Positions 1-7,236 of a stretch of DNA of 11,432 nt are shown here, piece by piece. Within the stretch, counting starts at the first letter, position 1, and every line of letters starts with the position of its first letter. Source of the DNA: Planctomycetales bacterium (GTDB lineage: Bacteria > Planctomycetota > Planctomycetia > Isosphaerales > Isosphaeraceae); assembly GCA_027451455.1 (NCBI GenBank), contig DAIDJI010000102.1, positions 1 to 11,432 of the forward strand. The letters run 5' to 3'. Under the pieces are notes generated by a model that was not told the origin of the DNA, did no database searches, and saw only the letters and a list, made by a program, of their open reading frames with translations. Both the position numbers and the translations under genes were made by a program.

Positions 1-486
1 CTCGATCCACCCTTGCCAATTGATGGTTTCATCGTCTCGAACCCCGCGCTCCGCATCCTCATGGCGATTCCGCCCCACGTTTTGCGGGTCGGGATGTTCC
101 TCAATCGATATGCCCCCTGGATCACCCTCCGGGCCGCAACAAAGGTTGAGCGGCTGACCAGAGACGTTGCGGTCCAGCGGCATCACCTCGCCGATCGCCT
201 CCGGCACAATCGGATGAGTGCCCCGCTTTTCTTCGGGATGGTGCAGGGGGGGGCGATGCTGATCGACCGAGCCCCCGAGATCCGATCTCCGATCGTGATG
301 TTGATCGGAGGGCAGGACCCGATCGTCGATCCCTCCGCCACGCGCGAGTTCTACGATCGCCTCGGCAGCGACGACAAAACGCTGCTCCTCTATCCGAAGA
401 TGCTCCACGAGCCGCTCAACGAACTCGGCCGAGAGCAGGTGCTCGCCGACCTCATTCGATGGCTCGAGCCGCGCCTTCGAGCTTGA
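1..486 (+). CDS. Alpha/beta hydrolase, C-terminal part (monoacylglycerol-lipase / lysophospholipase-like)
   Basis: The frame is open to the left edge of the window and ends with TGA at 484-486, so this is the last ~161 residues of a longer protein. Two members of the hydrolase catalytic triad are visible: the acid in GGQDPIVD (about 60 residues from the end) and the histidine in MLHEPLNE, a pattern typical of the Hydrolase_4/S33 monoglyceride-lipase group. The mid-region TRDVAVQRHHLADRL also fits that group, which has a conserved TRD and a following D-x-L. The nucleophilic serine and the oxyanion region lie outside the window. The expected role is hydrolysis of an acyl ester, such as a monoacylglycerol or lysophospholipid; the substrate cannot be fixed from sequence. 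It faces dprA convergently. The TTG at 13 is an internal codon, not a credible start. Confidence 0.85.
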   Translation, partial: LDPPLPIDGFIVSNPALRILMAIPPHVLRVGMFLNRYAPWITLRAATKVERLTRDVAVQRHHLADRLRHNRMSAPLFFGMVQGGAMLIDRAPEIRSPIVMLIGGQDPIVDPSATREFYDRLGSDDKTLLLYPKMLHEPLNELGREQVLADLIRWLEPRLRA

Positions 487-837
487 ACAATAGCAGCTCC
501 GTGAGGCGCCGACCTAACCGGCGTGACTAGTGACAAGTTCTGTTTGCGCGTCCGAACGTCGGGAGTCAAGGCTGAGAACGGACGATGCCCGGCCATCGGG
601 GACAGGCTGACCGACCTCGTCTGGACCTGGTGCAACTGTTTCACTCGTCCGGCCGTTCAGGTAGCGTTAGACCCCACCAACCATCGAGCAACGCCCAATC
701 CACCCGCGAACGACTCTGCAATCGATCCGAATCATCAGAATCCCCATATCCGAGATTGACATGCGGATGTCTGTTCAGCTTTGAGGCCACCCTAGAAAAC
801 GCGGACGCAGCAAGCATGGACGGAATCGGATTGGCGA
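487..837. other. Convergent intergenic spacer
   Basis: About 350 bases separate the 3' end of the hydrolase gene (+) from the 3' end of dprA (-). I see no gene with recognisable protein content; open frames on either strand here have mixed third-position use and low-complexity translations. A weak inverted repeat CGCCG/CGGCG (507-511 with 519-523, 7-base loop) lies 20 bases after the hydrolase stop but lacks a T run, so it is at best a poor terminator. No T-rich intrinsic terminator is seen for dprA either. Confidence 0.5.
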
Positions 838-1980
838 TCACGCCCGAACAAAACGATGTCCGGGCATCCGTCGGACCATCCGCTTCAATTCAAGGACGCT
901 CAGCGTCGCCATGACCTGTGCCGCCGTCATCTTTGTTTGCGCGATGAGATCGTCGACGCCGGTCGGCGTATCATCGAGCCGGCCGAGAAGAGACCTCTCG
1001 GGATCGGTGAGGGTCAACTCGGCAGGGTGACGGACAGGCGGCTCATCGGGCGCCGTTCGAACTTCCTTCACCAACGGGCCAAGCTCTTCGAGGATGTCGT
1101 CAACCGTTTCGACGAGTCGGGCACCGTCGCGGATGAGTCGGTGGCATCCCCGGCTGCTGATGCTGTCGACCGGGCCAGGCACGGCGAAAACCTCGCGGTT
1201 CTGCTCCATCGCGTGGTTTGCCGTGGATAGGGAGCCGCTCCTCGGCGTTGCCTCGACGACCACCACACCCAGGCTAAGTCCTGAGATGACTCGATTACGC
1301 TGGGTAAAGAGGCCGGCGAGCGGCATCTGCCGCATCGGCATCTCGCTGATCAGAGCCCCGGCCTCCACGACACCCCTGGCCAGGTCCTCGTGCTCGGGCG
1401 GGTAGATCGAAGCCAGTCCGTTTGCCAGAACAGCGATCGTCCGCCCGCCGGCCCTGAGGGCACCCCGGTGCGCTGCGGCATCGATCCCGCGAGCGAGTCC
1501 TGAGATCACCGTGACACCCACTCGTGCCAGGCCGGAGGCCAACCGTTCGGCAACCCGCATTCCGTAGGGGCTTCCGTGCCGCGAGCCTACAATGGCGATC
1601 GCGATCTGATCACGCGGCTCAAGTTGCCCCTTGCAGTAGAGCAAGGCGGGTGGGTCGGGGATGTTTTCCAGCGGGGGCGGATACTCAGGATGGTCGCGGG
1701 CCAGGAGGCGGACGTTCGACCGTTGGCAGAGGGTGAGTTCTGCCTCGGCGTCGTGATCTTGCCGAGCGCGGGCAATCTTCTCGGCAAGCTTAGGGCCGAC
1801 GTTCGGCACCGACTTCAGCTCCGCGATCGTCGCCGAGAGGACTCGTTCAGCCGATCCGAATCGAGCCAGCAGTGAGCGCGAAGTCTGCGGCCCAACACCG
1901 GGGACCATCGAGAGCCGAAGCAGGTCAAGCAAATTGGGATCGGGGACCGGGGCTTCCATCGAGGGGTCCGCATCCACCAT
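838..1980 (-). CDS. dprA: DNA-processing protein DprA (380 aa)
   Basis: DprA binds incoming single-stranded DNA during natural transformation, protects it and loads RecA on it; it acts in the cytoplasm. Domains in order: an N-terminal helix-hairpin-helix/SAM-like part (residues ~24-72, with PGVG and PNVGPKLAEKI), the Rossmann-like DprA core (~115-300) and a C-terminal winged helix (~325-380). Core family motifs are clear: VGSR (131-134), SGLARGIDAAAH (160-171), FTQRNRVISGLS (225-236) and VPGP (267-270). The length is normal for full-length DprA. The ATG at 1980 is preceded by AAGGA at 1990-1994 with a 9-base spacer. The gene follows aroB by 15 bases and is probably co-transcribed and translationally coupled with it. 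No com genes are visible, so competence itself cannot be inferred. Confidence 0.96.
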   Translation of the reverse strand: MVDADPSMEAPVPDPNLLDLLRLSMVPGVGPQTSRSLLARFGSAERVLSATIAELKSVPNVGPKLAEKIARARQDHDAEAELTLCQRSNVRLLARDHPEYPPPLENIPDPPALLYCKGQLEPRDQIAIAIVGSRHGSPYGMRVAERLASGLARVGVTVISGLARGIDAAAHRGALRAGGRTIAVLANGLASIYPPEHEDLARGVVEAGALISEMPMRQMPLAGLFTQRNRVISGLSLGVVVVEATPRSGSLSTANHAMEQNREVFAVPGPVDSISSRGCHRLIRDGARLVETVDDILEELGPLVKEVRTAPDEPPVRHPAELTLTDPERSLLGRLDDTPTGVDDLIAQTKMTAAQVMATLSVLELKRMVRRMPGHRFVRA

Positions 1981-1989
1981 CGGAGTCGA

Positions 1990-1994
1990 TCCTT
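1990..1994 (-). promoter_or_regulatory. Ribosome binding site of dprA in the aroB-dprA junction
   Basis: On the minus strand the aroB stop TGA (1998-1996) runs straight into GAAGGA, then 9 bases to the dprA ATG. The site lies in the 15-base junction and decides the dprA start at 1980. It also supports aroB-dprA being one transcript. Confidence 0.6.
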
Positions 1995-1995
1995 C

Positions 1996-3135
1996 TCAGG
2001 GTCGGACAAGTAGAGCCCGAATGTCCTCGCCGCCCGCGGCGTCGGTCAGTTCTACCCGTCCGATCGACCGGGGCAAGACGAAGCGGATACGGCCGCCCCG
2101 GTTTTTCTTGTCGCGACCCATCGCCTCAATCAGCCGGTCGGGGTTGAGCCCCTCGGCGGAGGTAGGCAGGCCGAAGCGGTTGAGCAGGCCGGCAATCCGG
2201 TCGACAACCTCCGGCCCGATCCATCCAAGCCGGGCCGCGAGGCGGGCCTCAACGACCATTCCAATCGCGACCGCCTCGCCATGCTGATACGGACCGTCGT
2301 ATCCGGCGACCGCCTCAATCGCATGGCCGATGGTATGCCCGAAATTCAGGACGGCGCGAAGACCGGTCTCCTCACGCTCATCCTTCGAGACAACCTCTGC
2401 CTTCAGCTCGCAACTTCTCGCCACGATTCGGCGGAGGGCCCGGGGATCGCGGTTGAGGATGGGAGCGACCGAGTCTTCCAGTTCCTGGAAGAAATTACGG
2501 TCGAGGATCACTCCGTACTTGACGACCTCGGCGAGGCCGCACTTCAGTTCACGATCGGGGAGGGTTCGAAGCGCATCCGTCTCGATCCAGACACAGGCCG
2601 GCTGGTGAAAGGCCCCGATGATATTCTTGGCGCCAGGGTGGTTGACTCCGACCTTCCCGCCCACTGAACTATCGACCTGGGCCAGAAGCGTCGTCGGAAC
2701 CATGACCAGCGGAACGCCTCTCGCGTACGTTGCGGCGGCAAAGCCGGCCAGGTCGCCAATGACACCGCCGCCGATCGCGACAACCGCCGTGTGGCGATCG
2801 GCCTTCCGCTCGACCAGCCGATCGTAGAGCTTCAACGCCATCGCGAACGACTTGCTCGCCTCACCAGGTGGGATCACGGCCAAGTCTGACTCGATGCCTA
2901 CCTTCGCGAGCCCATCGCGATAGGATTCGATGATCCCGAGTGCGTCGAGATGCTCATCAGTGACGATCAGCGCCGACCGGCACGAGCGCCCAGCCCACGT
3001 CGCCCCGAGCGCCTCGTGGACGAACGGACCGAATTCCCCGGACCGGCCGGAAACCACCCGGATCACGTACGATCGAGGGCCGAGTTCCACCGCCACGCAA
3101 AGGTTGGACTGGTCGTCGATTTCTGCCATCGCCAT
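1996..3135 (-). CDS. aroB: 3-dehydroquinate synthase (379 aa)
   Basis: AroB catalyses the second step of the shikimate pathway, converting 3-deoxy-D-arabino-heptulosonate 7-phosphate to 3-dehydroquinate with NAD and a divalent metal. All diagnostic motifs are present: PGEASKS (90-96, substrate/NAD region), GGGVIGDLAGF (122-132, nucleotide binding), PTTLLAQVDSSVGGKVGVN (147-165), LAEVVKYG (201-208, metal-ligand glutamate E203), NFGHTIGHAIE (264-274, metal-ligand histidine) and QHGEAV (284-289, metal-ligand H285). The length matches the bacterial family. A second ATG two codons in (3129) is an alternative start; neither has a good Shine-Dalgarno. It is the first gene of an aroB-dprA unit. The upstream PEP-CTERM gene is shut off by the terminator at 3251-3292, so the aroB promoter must lie in 3136-3250, but I cannot pick it out. 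Confidence 0.97.
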   Translation of the reverse strand: MAMAEIDDQSNLCVAVELGPRSYVIRVVSGRSGEFGPFVHEALGATWAGRSCRSALIVTDEHLDALGIIESYRDGLAKVGIESDLAVIPPGEASKSFAMALKLYDRLVERKADRHTAVVAIGGGVIGDLAGFAAATYARGVPLVMVPTTLLAQVDSSVGGKVGVNHPGAKNIIGAFHQPACVWIETDALRTLPDRELKCGLAEVVKYGVILDRNFFQELEDSVAPILNRDPRALRRIVARSCELKAEVVSKDEREETGLRAVLNFGHTIGHAIEAVAGYDGPYQHGEAVAIGMVVEARLAARLGWIGPEVVDRIAGLLNRFGLPTSAEGLNPDRLIEAMGRDKKNRGGRIRFVLPRSIGRVELTDAAGGEDIRALLVRP

Positions 3136-3250
3136 CGAGATGTATCCGGAAGTTCAGCGAGCCTCGGACCCACGCCCGTTCGGCTCCCAGTCTATCACGG
3201 AAACCGCCAGCGGGGGCAGGGCAGGCCCTGAACGATAGCGACTCGACCGC

Positions 3251-3292
3251 AAACGAAATCGAGGGGCGCCGGGGAAATCCCCGACGCCCCTC
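3251..3292 (-). terminator. Intrinsic terminator of the PEP-CTERM gene
   Basis: Arms GAGGGGCG (3261-3268) and CGCCCCTC (3285-3292) pair perfectly. The stem continues through C3270-G3283 and GGGG/CCCC around an AAAT loop. The only interruption, 3269/3284, is C.A on the plus strand but a G.U wobble in minus-strand RNA, which points to function on the minus strand. There the hairpin is followed by GATTTCGTTT, a moderately T-rich tail. It begins 40 bases after the stop of the PEP-CTERM gene and insulates aroB. Confidence 0.8.
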
Positions 3293-3331
3293 GCTCGACT
3301 GGATTGGTCTACAGGAAGGCGAATTGCGGTT

Positions 3332-4030
3332 TCAAGCCGCTTTTCGGCGACGATACCAGCCCAGACCCGTGGCCGAGGCCAAACCCGTAAACAGCATGGT
3401 CAGCGTTCCGGGTTCAGGAACACTGGACATGGCGACGGACTCAATCACCACATTGCCGGAGACTGCTGTCACGTAAAGGATGTCCTTCGCAGCGGCCATC
3501 TCAGTCGGCGTAACGATAAAGGTATAGACGGCATTGGAGGACCCGCTATTGGTGAACTGGCCGAGGTAATCGGTCAGTTTATAGGGCGAACCCGTGGTCG
3601 GGGTGCTGATCGGCAGCGAGCCACCGAAGACCGCGAAGCCCTCGTTCTTCTGAACGCTTCCGATGGTGATTGTCACATCACCGTAAGCGTTCGAGTACGA
3701 ACTGCTGAGATCGAGCGCGACGCTGCTTGTTGTATTGATCTCGTGTTGGGAATCAGACTGAATCCCGACACCCGTTTCACCAGTGCCCCCGTTCTTGGCG
3801 GAGAGATCTGTCGTACCGGTCAGCGACAGGGATTCAGGCGTGTTCGAGAGCTGTGCCGTCGAAGTGTAGCCGTGAGCGGTGAGGTCATTGCCGCTCTGAG
3901 TGAAGGTGTAGGAGGTGACCGATGGATTCCCAGTATAGCTCCCGGGAAGACTCCAGACGATGTCTGCACGCACTGGCTCGATCATCAGGAAAACAGCGGC
4001 AGCGGCGATGAACAGGGCGCGATTCACCAT
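3332..4030 (-). CDS. PEP-CTERM sorting domain protein (232 aa), secreted
   Basis: This is a secreted protein with both ends of the exosortase-substrate architecture. The N-terminus has a signal peptide (MVNR, then a hydrophobic stretch to about residue 18, likely cut after VRA at residue 22). The C-terminus has VPEPG at 204-208, a hydrophobic segment (~209-224) and a basic YRRRK tail, the PEP-CTERM signal recognised by exosortase (EpsH family). The middle (23-203) is rich in Ser/Thr/Gly/Asn, has no cysteine and looks like a beta-rich extracellular domain; I do not recognise a named family. The start at 4030 is supported by GGAAAGAGAGG just upstream. It is monocistronic, with its own terminator downstream. 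The likely fate is export, exosortase cleavage and surface or extracellular-matrix attachment; its specific function is unknown. Confidence 0.9.
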   Translation of the reverse strand: MVNRALFIAAAAVFLMIEPVRADIVWSLPGSYTGNPSVTSYTFTQSGNDLTAHGYTSTAQLSNTPESLSLTGTTDLSAKNGGTGETGVGIQSDSQHEINTTSSVALDLSSSYSNAYGDVTITIGSVQKNEGFAVFGGSLPISTPTTGSPYKLTDYLGQFTNSGSSNAVYTFIVTPTEMAAAKDILYVTAVSGNVVIESVAMSSVPEPGTLTMLFTGLASATGLGWYRRRKAA

Positions 4031-4500
4031 GAGCCTCTCTTTCCAAAAACTTTTTTCTTTCGGTTTTGTTCCATGAGACGACAGCCATGAAAAGTCGACA
4101 AGGTTCGCTGATTCTTACTCCGAAAACACCGGGAAGAGGAGACGACCCATTGATCCAGGCCGGACGGAAGTTCATCGGAATCGGTCACTAACTTCTCATG
4201 CCGTCAGGGTAATAGTAGCTATCACGACCTCACCAAATGAGTGTTGTGTACAATTTTAATCAGGCAGAGGGGCTACTGGCGTTGCCTGGCGACACTCTGG
4301 CGATGTTAGTAAGCGCAAACGACGGCGTGATGCCGCCTGTCAACTCGATTTGACAATCTCTGCTTCGTAGAATTCGATCTGGCAAGGTCGATTATGCGCT
4401 AATCGTGAATTTTTCGAGATGGATTTGAGGTGATGTGCGAGGCATCGAGATGTTGCTGCACCATGAACGTGAATGCGACACCGAGTCTTCGCCATAGCGC
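4031..4500. other. Intergenic region upstream of the PEP-CTERM gene
   Basis: About 470 bases lie between the PEP-CTERM start and the terminator of the beta-propeller gene. The stretch is clearly more AT-rich than the flanking genes, especially 4041-4070 and 4200-4400, as expected of a promoter and 5' leader for the minus-strand gene. Candidate minus-strand -10-like boxes, such as TAAAAT (4258-4253), have no matching -35 at normal spacing, so I do not name a promoter. I see no supported small gene or RNA. Confidence 0.5.
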
Positions 4501-4555
4501 AAAAATCGCCCCATCGCACAATCGCCCGTGAACGGGGCGGTCGTGGGATGGGGCG
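4501..4555 (-). terminator. Intrinsic terminator of the beta-propeller gene
   Basis: Outer arms CGCCCCAT (4507-4514) and ATGGGGCG (4548-4555) pair perfectly. The stem continues inward with few mismatches to an inner CGCCC/GGGCG pair (4523-4527 with 4535-4539) capped by a small loop. On the minus strand the hairpin is followed at once by ATTTTT (4506-4501). It starts 30 bases after the stop of the minus-strand gene at 4585. This is the best-formed terminator in the window. Confidence 0.87.
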
Positions 4556-4584
4556 GGTTACGGCTTGTTGGATGGAGGCTGAAC

Positions 4585-5916
4585 TCAGGATTGCGGCTTG
4601 GCCTCGCCTCCGGCAGGATTGGCCGCGTCAGCGGCCGGCTCGGGGGTGGTGTTCTCGGCTGGCGTTTCGGGTGGTGGCGGCGGGTTAAGCTCGATGCCTT
4701 CGGGCGGGATGAAGCCGAACGGCGGTTGCTTCGGGTCACGAAGCAGTTGGGGCCGGACCTGGCCGATCTCGCGAAGTGCGAGGATCAAGCCGGATCGCGT
4801 TCCCAGGTACATCCGATCGTTGAACCGGTTCACGAGATACAGCGGGTATTCTCGAAGGTTGAGCCCAGCTCGGAGGTGCGAGGCGGCCGGATCGATGACG
4901 ATCCGCCCGGTCACCCGATCGACGACAAACAGATCCAGGTTATAGGAGCGGAGATAGACCTTCGTGGGCGAGACGGCGATGAGCTGTCCCCCCTGGGTGG
5001 AGATGGTCCATCGAGGCTCGCCGGTCTTCGGATCGAGGCTGGACAGGCTGCCCTCGGTGTTGATCACATAAATGTCCTCGCCGGCGACGAGCGGGGCCTG
5101 CTCGATCGGGGCACCGCTCGGGAAATTCCAGAGCGGTTTGGCCGTTACAAGATCCGTCGCGTAGAGGAGCTTGTCAGCGGAAGGGATCAGCAGGGTCCGA
5201 GCTCCATAAGCGCCCAGCCCTTCGCCGATCGCCCCGCCGGTCGTGAAGCGATAGATCACGGTCGGGTCGTCGGCCAGGACAACCCACGCCTTGTGGTCAC
5301 CCCCGCCAAATGCGACCAGTTTCTCGGCCGGCAGCGGCCGAGTCGTGATCGCCTTGCCGGCATGGTACGACCACAAGGGAATGGGCTTGTCGTAGATGTG
5401 CTCGCTCCCCTTGTTATCCAGGTACTTCAGCCGGAAGGCCTTCATCATTCCGTCGCTCATCCCAACCAGGACGCGAGAGTCGTCGCAAGCAGGAGTGCTC
5501 GAAGGGAGCGTGCCCAGGTCGACCTTCCAGAGCATTCGGCCGGTACCGCGATCGAGGCCGTAGAGCGTGTTCGCGCTGGTGGCAAAAACCGCCCAGGTGT
5601 TGGCGGCTGTCCCGGCGGCGAATCCTGTGCGCCCCCCCATTTCGGCCGACCAGAGGATACGTCCAGTCTCGGGGTCGATCGTGTGCAACCGGGCCAGGGA
5701 TGTCTGTGCGAAGAGGAGGTCGGACGTCCGACTGATCTGGACAAGCCGTTCCGACCCGATCAGCGGTATTACGGAGAACCAGGTTCGCTCGAGCCCGGTC
5801 CGCTCAAGGGGCGTCCGGCCGGGGATCAGATCCCTCGCAAATGGCAACTGGGCCCGCGCCGGGGGGCCGGCAACGCACACGAGAACCAGCCAAACCGGGA
5901 GGGATCGGCGGAGCAT
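4585..5916 (-). CDS. Secreted PQQ-like beta-propeller repeat protein (443 aa)
   Basis: The N-terminus is a signal peptide (RR, then a hydrophobic run, likely cleavage after ARA at residue 22). Residues ~50-395 carry repeated PQQ-like blade motifs with the pattern L-x-x-D-x-x-T-G-x-x-x-W: TIDPETGRILW (79-89), LDRGTGRMLW (121-130), TDLVTAKPLW (254-263), LDPKTGEPRW (294-303) and VDRVTGRIV (332-340). Such propellers occur in BamB and in PQQ dehydrogenases. There is no visible dehydrogenase active-site set, so this is more likely a structural or binding protein outside the cytoplasm. The last ~50 residues are Pro/Ala/Glu-rich and probably disordered. The start at 5916 has AAAGGA seven bases upstream. 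It lies 93 bases downstream of the zinc-ribbon gene on the same strand and ends at the strong terminator. A BamB role is possible, but its usual der/hisS neighbours are absent. Confidence 0.87.
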   Translation of the reverse strand: MLRRSLPVWLVLVCVAGPPARAQLPFARDLIPGRTPLERTGLERTWFSVIPLIGSERLVQISRTSDLLFAQTSLARLHTIDPETGRILWSAEMGGRTGFAAGTAANTWAVFATSANTLYGLDRGTGRMLWKVDLGTLPSSTPACDDSRVLVGMSDGMMKAFRLKYLDNKGSEHIYDKPIPLWSYHAGKAITTRPLPAEKLVAFGGGDHKAWVVLADDPTVIYRFTTGGAIGEGLGAYGARTLLIPSADKLLYATDLVTAKPLWNFPSGAPIEQAPLVAGEDIYVINTEGSLSSLDPKTGEPRWTISTQGGQLIAVSPTKVYLRSYNLDLFVVDRVTGRIVIDPAASHLRAGLNLREYPLYLVNRFNDRMYLGTRSGLILALREIGQVRPQLLRDPKQPPFGFIPPEGIELNPPPPPETPAENTTPEPAADAANPAGGEAKPQS

Positions 5917-6009
5917 GGAGCGGTCCTTTCCAGGATCCGAAGGGGACGTCCGGGACGAGACCCGGCCTCAACGGTGATCAATCATCCCTAGCCGACGCCT
6001 CGGTCCGCG

Positions 6010-7074
6010 TCAAGCAGACCGGAGCGGTCCATCCCTGTCGTCGTCGTCATAGAACACCCAATCGGCATCCGGCCCACCTTCCTCGGCCGATTGTGCAGGT
6101 ATTTCGTCGTCCTCGGGGTCGGTTTCAGGGTGGTTGGGCTCCGAGCCGGCGACCGTCACTGCCAGACATTTCGGGCAGGCGGTCGCCGTTCCGGTGTAGG
6201 GAGAGGCACACCTCGGGCAGAGGCCAACGCTCCGCCGGAGGGTCGGCAAAGAGGCGTGCAAGCTCGCTCCCTCGACAGTCCGGGCGAAGGTTTCAGCGAC
6301 CATAGTCGCCAGCTCGACGACATCCGCCTGAATCCGGCCGCCACGAAGCCGTCGATGGATGACCTCAAGGAACCATCGGGAGAGTTCTCGCTCCAGCTCA
6401 TCCTTACGTCCGTTTTCGAGGTCAGGACCCAGCCCCCGGTAAAGCTCCAGCACTCGGGCGGGATCGCTCACTCGACGGGCGGCCTGGATTTCGGCAAGGT
6501 TGCCTTCGAGGGCCTCGCGACGGGCAAGAGCCAGCCCTTCCGCACGTTTGTCGATGGCAGGGTCGTTTGGGAAGCGGTCGGCGAACTGGTCAAGAAGCGT
6601 ACCGGCCTCGAGGAGCTGAGCCGCCTGGAGCGCCTGGTCGATATCGGCCAGCAGGCGAGCCCGGTCACCGACGGTTGGCGGGATGGGAGCCGTCGGGGAA
6701 CGGCGGACGAGCTCTTCGGCAATCGTCTCCAGCGCCGCCATGGCGCGTCGAGCGAGTTCAGTCCGGACTCGCTCGGCTCGATCCTGTTGTTCGAGTCGAG
6801 TCGAGGCAATCGCGGCCGCCTGTTCGATCGCGATTCCGAGGAGTCCCGAGCCGAGCGAGATTGCGCTGGCCTCGAGGATCGCCATCGAAAGGCTGGCCGC
6901 ATTCGAAGGGCCTTGCACGATTTTTTCGATCGCCCTGGAAGCGCCCCAGGCTAGACCGACCGCAAGCAGGGCCAGGCCCATCGGGCGGCCTGGAACGACG
7001 AACGGTCGGCTATCGTCTGGATTGGTTGGGCGCATGATGAAACTACGGACTCCGGAAGCAGGCCGTGTGGGCAT
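6010..7074 (-). CDS. Membrane protein with C-terminal zinc ribbon, function unknown (354 aa)
   Basis: I do not recognise the family. Two hydrophobic segments sit near the N-terminus (~32-50 and ~66-90). They are followed by a long, charged, helix-rich region (~92-270, rich in Ala/Leu/Arg/Glu, possibly coiled coil or TPR-like: QAAQLLEAGTLLDQFADRFP resembles a TPR helix pair). A four-cysteine zinc ribbon follows, with CPRC at 286-289 and CPKC at 300-303, spacing C-x2-C-x10-C-x2-C. The tail is strongly acidic (EDDE, YDDDD). The most likely arrangement is membrane-anchored with the large domain in the cytoplasm. The start is uncertain: ATG 7074 has AGAGG only two bases away, and an in-frame ATG at 7035 (residue 14) would still keep both membrane segments. 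It lies between rimI and the beta-propeller gene on the same strand. Confidence 0.85.
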   Translation of the reverse strand: MPTRPASGVRSFIMRPTNPDDSRPFVVPGRPMGLALLAVGLAWGASRAIEKIVQGPSNAASLSMAILEASAISLGSGLLGIAIEQAAAIASTRLEQQDRAERVRTELARRAMAALETIAEELVRRSPTAPIPPTVGDRARLLADIDQALQAAQLLEAGTLLDQFADRFPNDPAIDKRAEGLALARREALEGNLAEIQAARRVSDPARVLELYRGLGPDLENGRKDELERELSRWFLEVIHRRLRGGRIQADVVELATMVAETFARTVEGASLHASLPTLRRSVGLCPRCASPYTGTATACPKCLAVTVAGSEPNHPETDPEDDEIPAQSAEEGGPDADWVFYDDDDRDGPLRSA

Positions 7075-7143
7075 CGCCTCTGGAATTATTCAACGGTCGG
7101 ACCGCCAGGGCCAGCGGCCGTCTCCTGAAATCCGCGCAGGCGA

Positions 7144-7186
7144 GAGGACCTCGAAGGCAGGCCACTGGCCGACCTGCGAGGTCCTC
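7144..7186. repeat. Long perfect-arm inverted repeat between rimI and the zinc-ribbon gene
   Basis: Arms GAGGACCTCG (7144-7153) and CGAGGTCCTC (7177-7186) match over 10 bp without error around 23 bases. That interval can itself pair, either as GGCC/GGCC (7160-7163 with 7167-7170) or as CAGG/CCTG (7158-7161 with 7173-7176). On the minus strand it begins 74 bases after the rimI stop and ends 70 bases before the zinc-ribbon ATG. Neither side has a T run, so it is not a standard intrinsic terminator. It could be a leader or intercistronic RNA hairpin or a protein-binding palindrome. Confidence 0.6.
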
Positions 7187-7236
7187 CTTGAAACGATCGA
7201 TCACTCTGGACCAGGCGATTCTCTCCCTGCGCTCGA

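Noticed and set aside
641..841. A 66-codon minus-strand frame whose GTG overlaps the dprA stop as GTGA.
   Set aside because: Attractive as a coupled small gene, but third positions are not GC-biased, the peptide has no hydrophobic or conserved-looking pattern and no Shine-Dalgarno precedes it.
1068..1268. Short alternative frames inside dprA and aroB on both strands.
   Set aside because: All lie within genes with complete family motifs; they are mirror or shifted frames.
4350..4380. A perfect TTGACA (-35-like) on the plus strand, with TAGAAT nearby.
   Set aside because: TAGAAT is only 12 bases away, no acceptable -10 occurs at 16-18, and no plus-strand gene lies downstream for over 5 kb.
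4528..5991. A 487-codon open frame on the plus strand, longer than the gene it overlaps.
   Set aside because: It is antisense to the beta-propeller gene, which has a signal peptide, blade repeats, a ribosome binding site and a terminator. The plus-strand translation has no recognisable motif and is explained by the GC-rich codon pattern of the opposite strand.
6091..6954. Open frame of 287 codons on the plus strand.
   Set aside because: Antisense to the zinc-ribbon gene; no family motif, no ribosome binding site, composition typical of a mirror frame.
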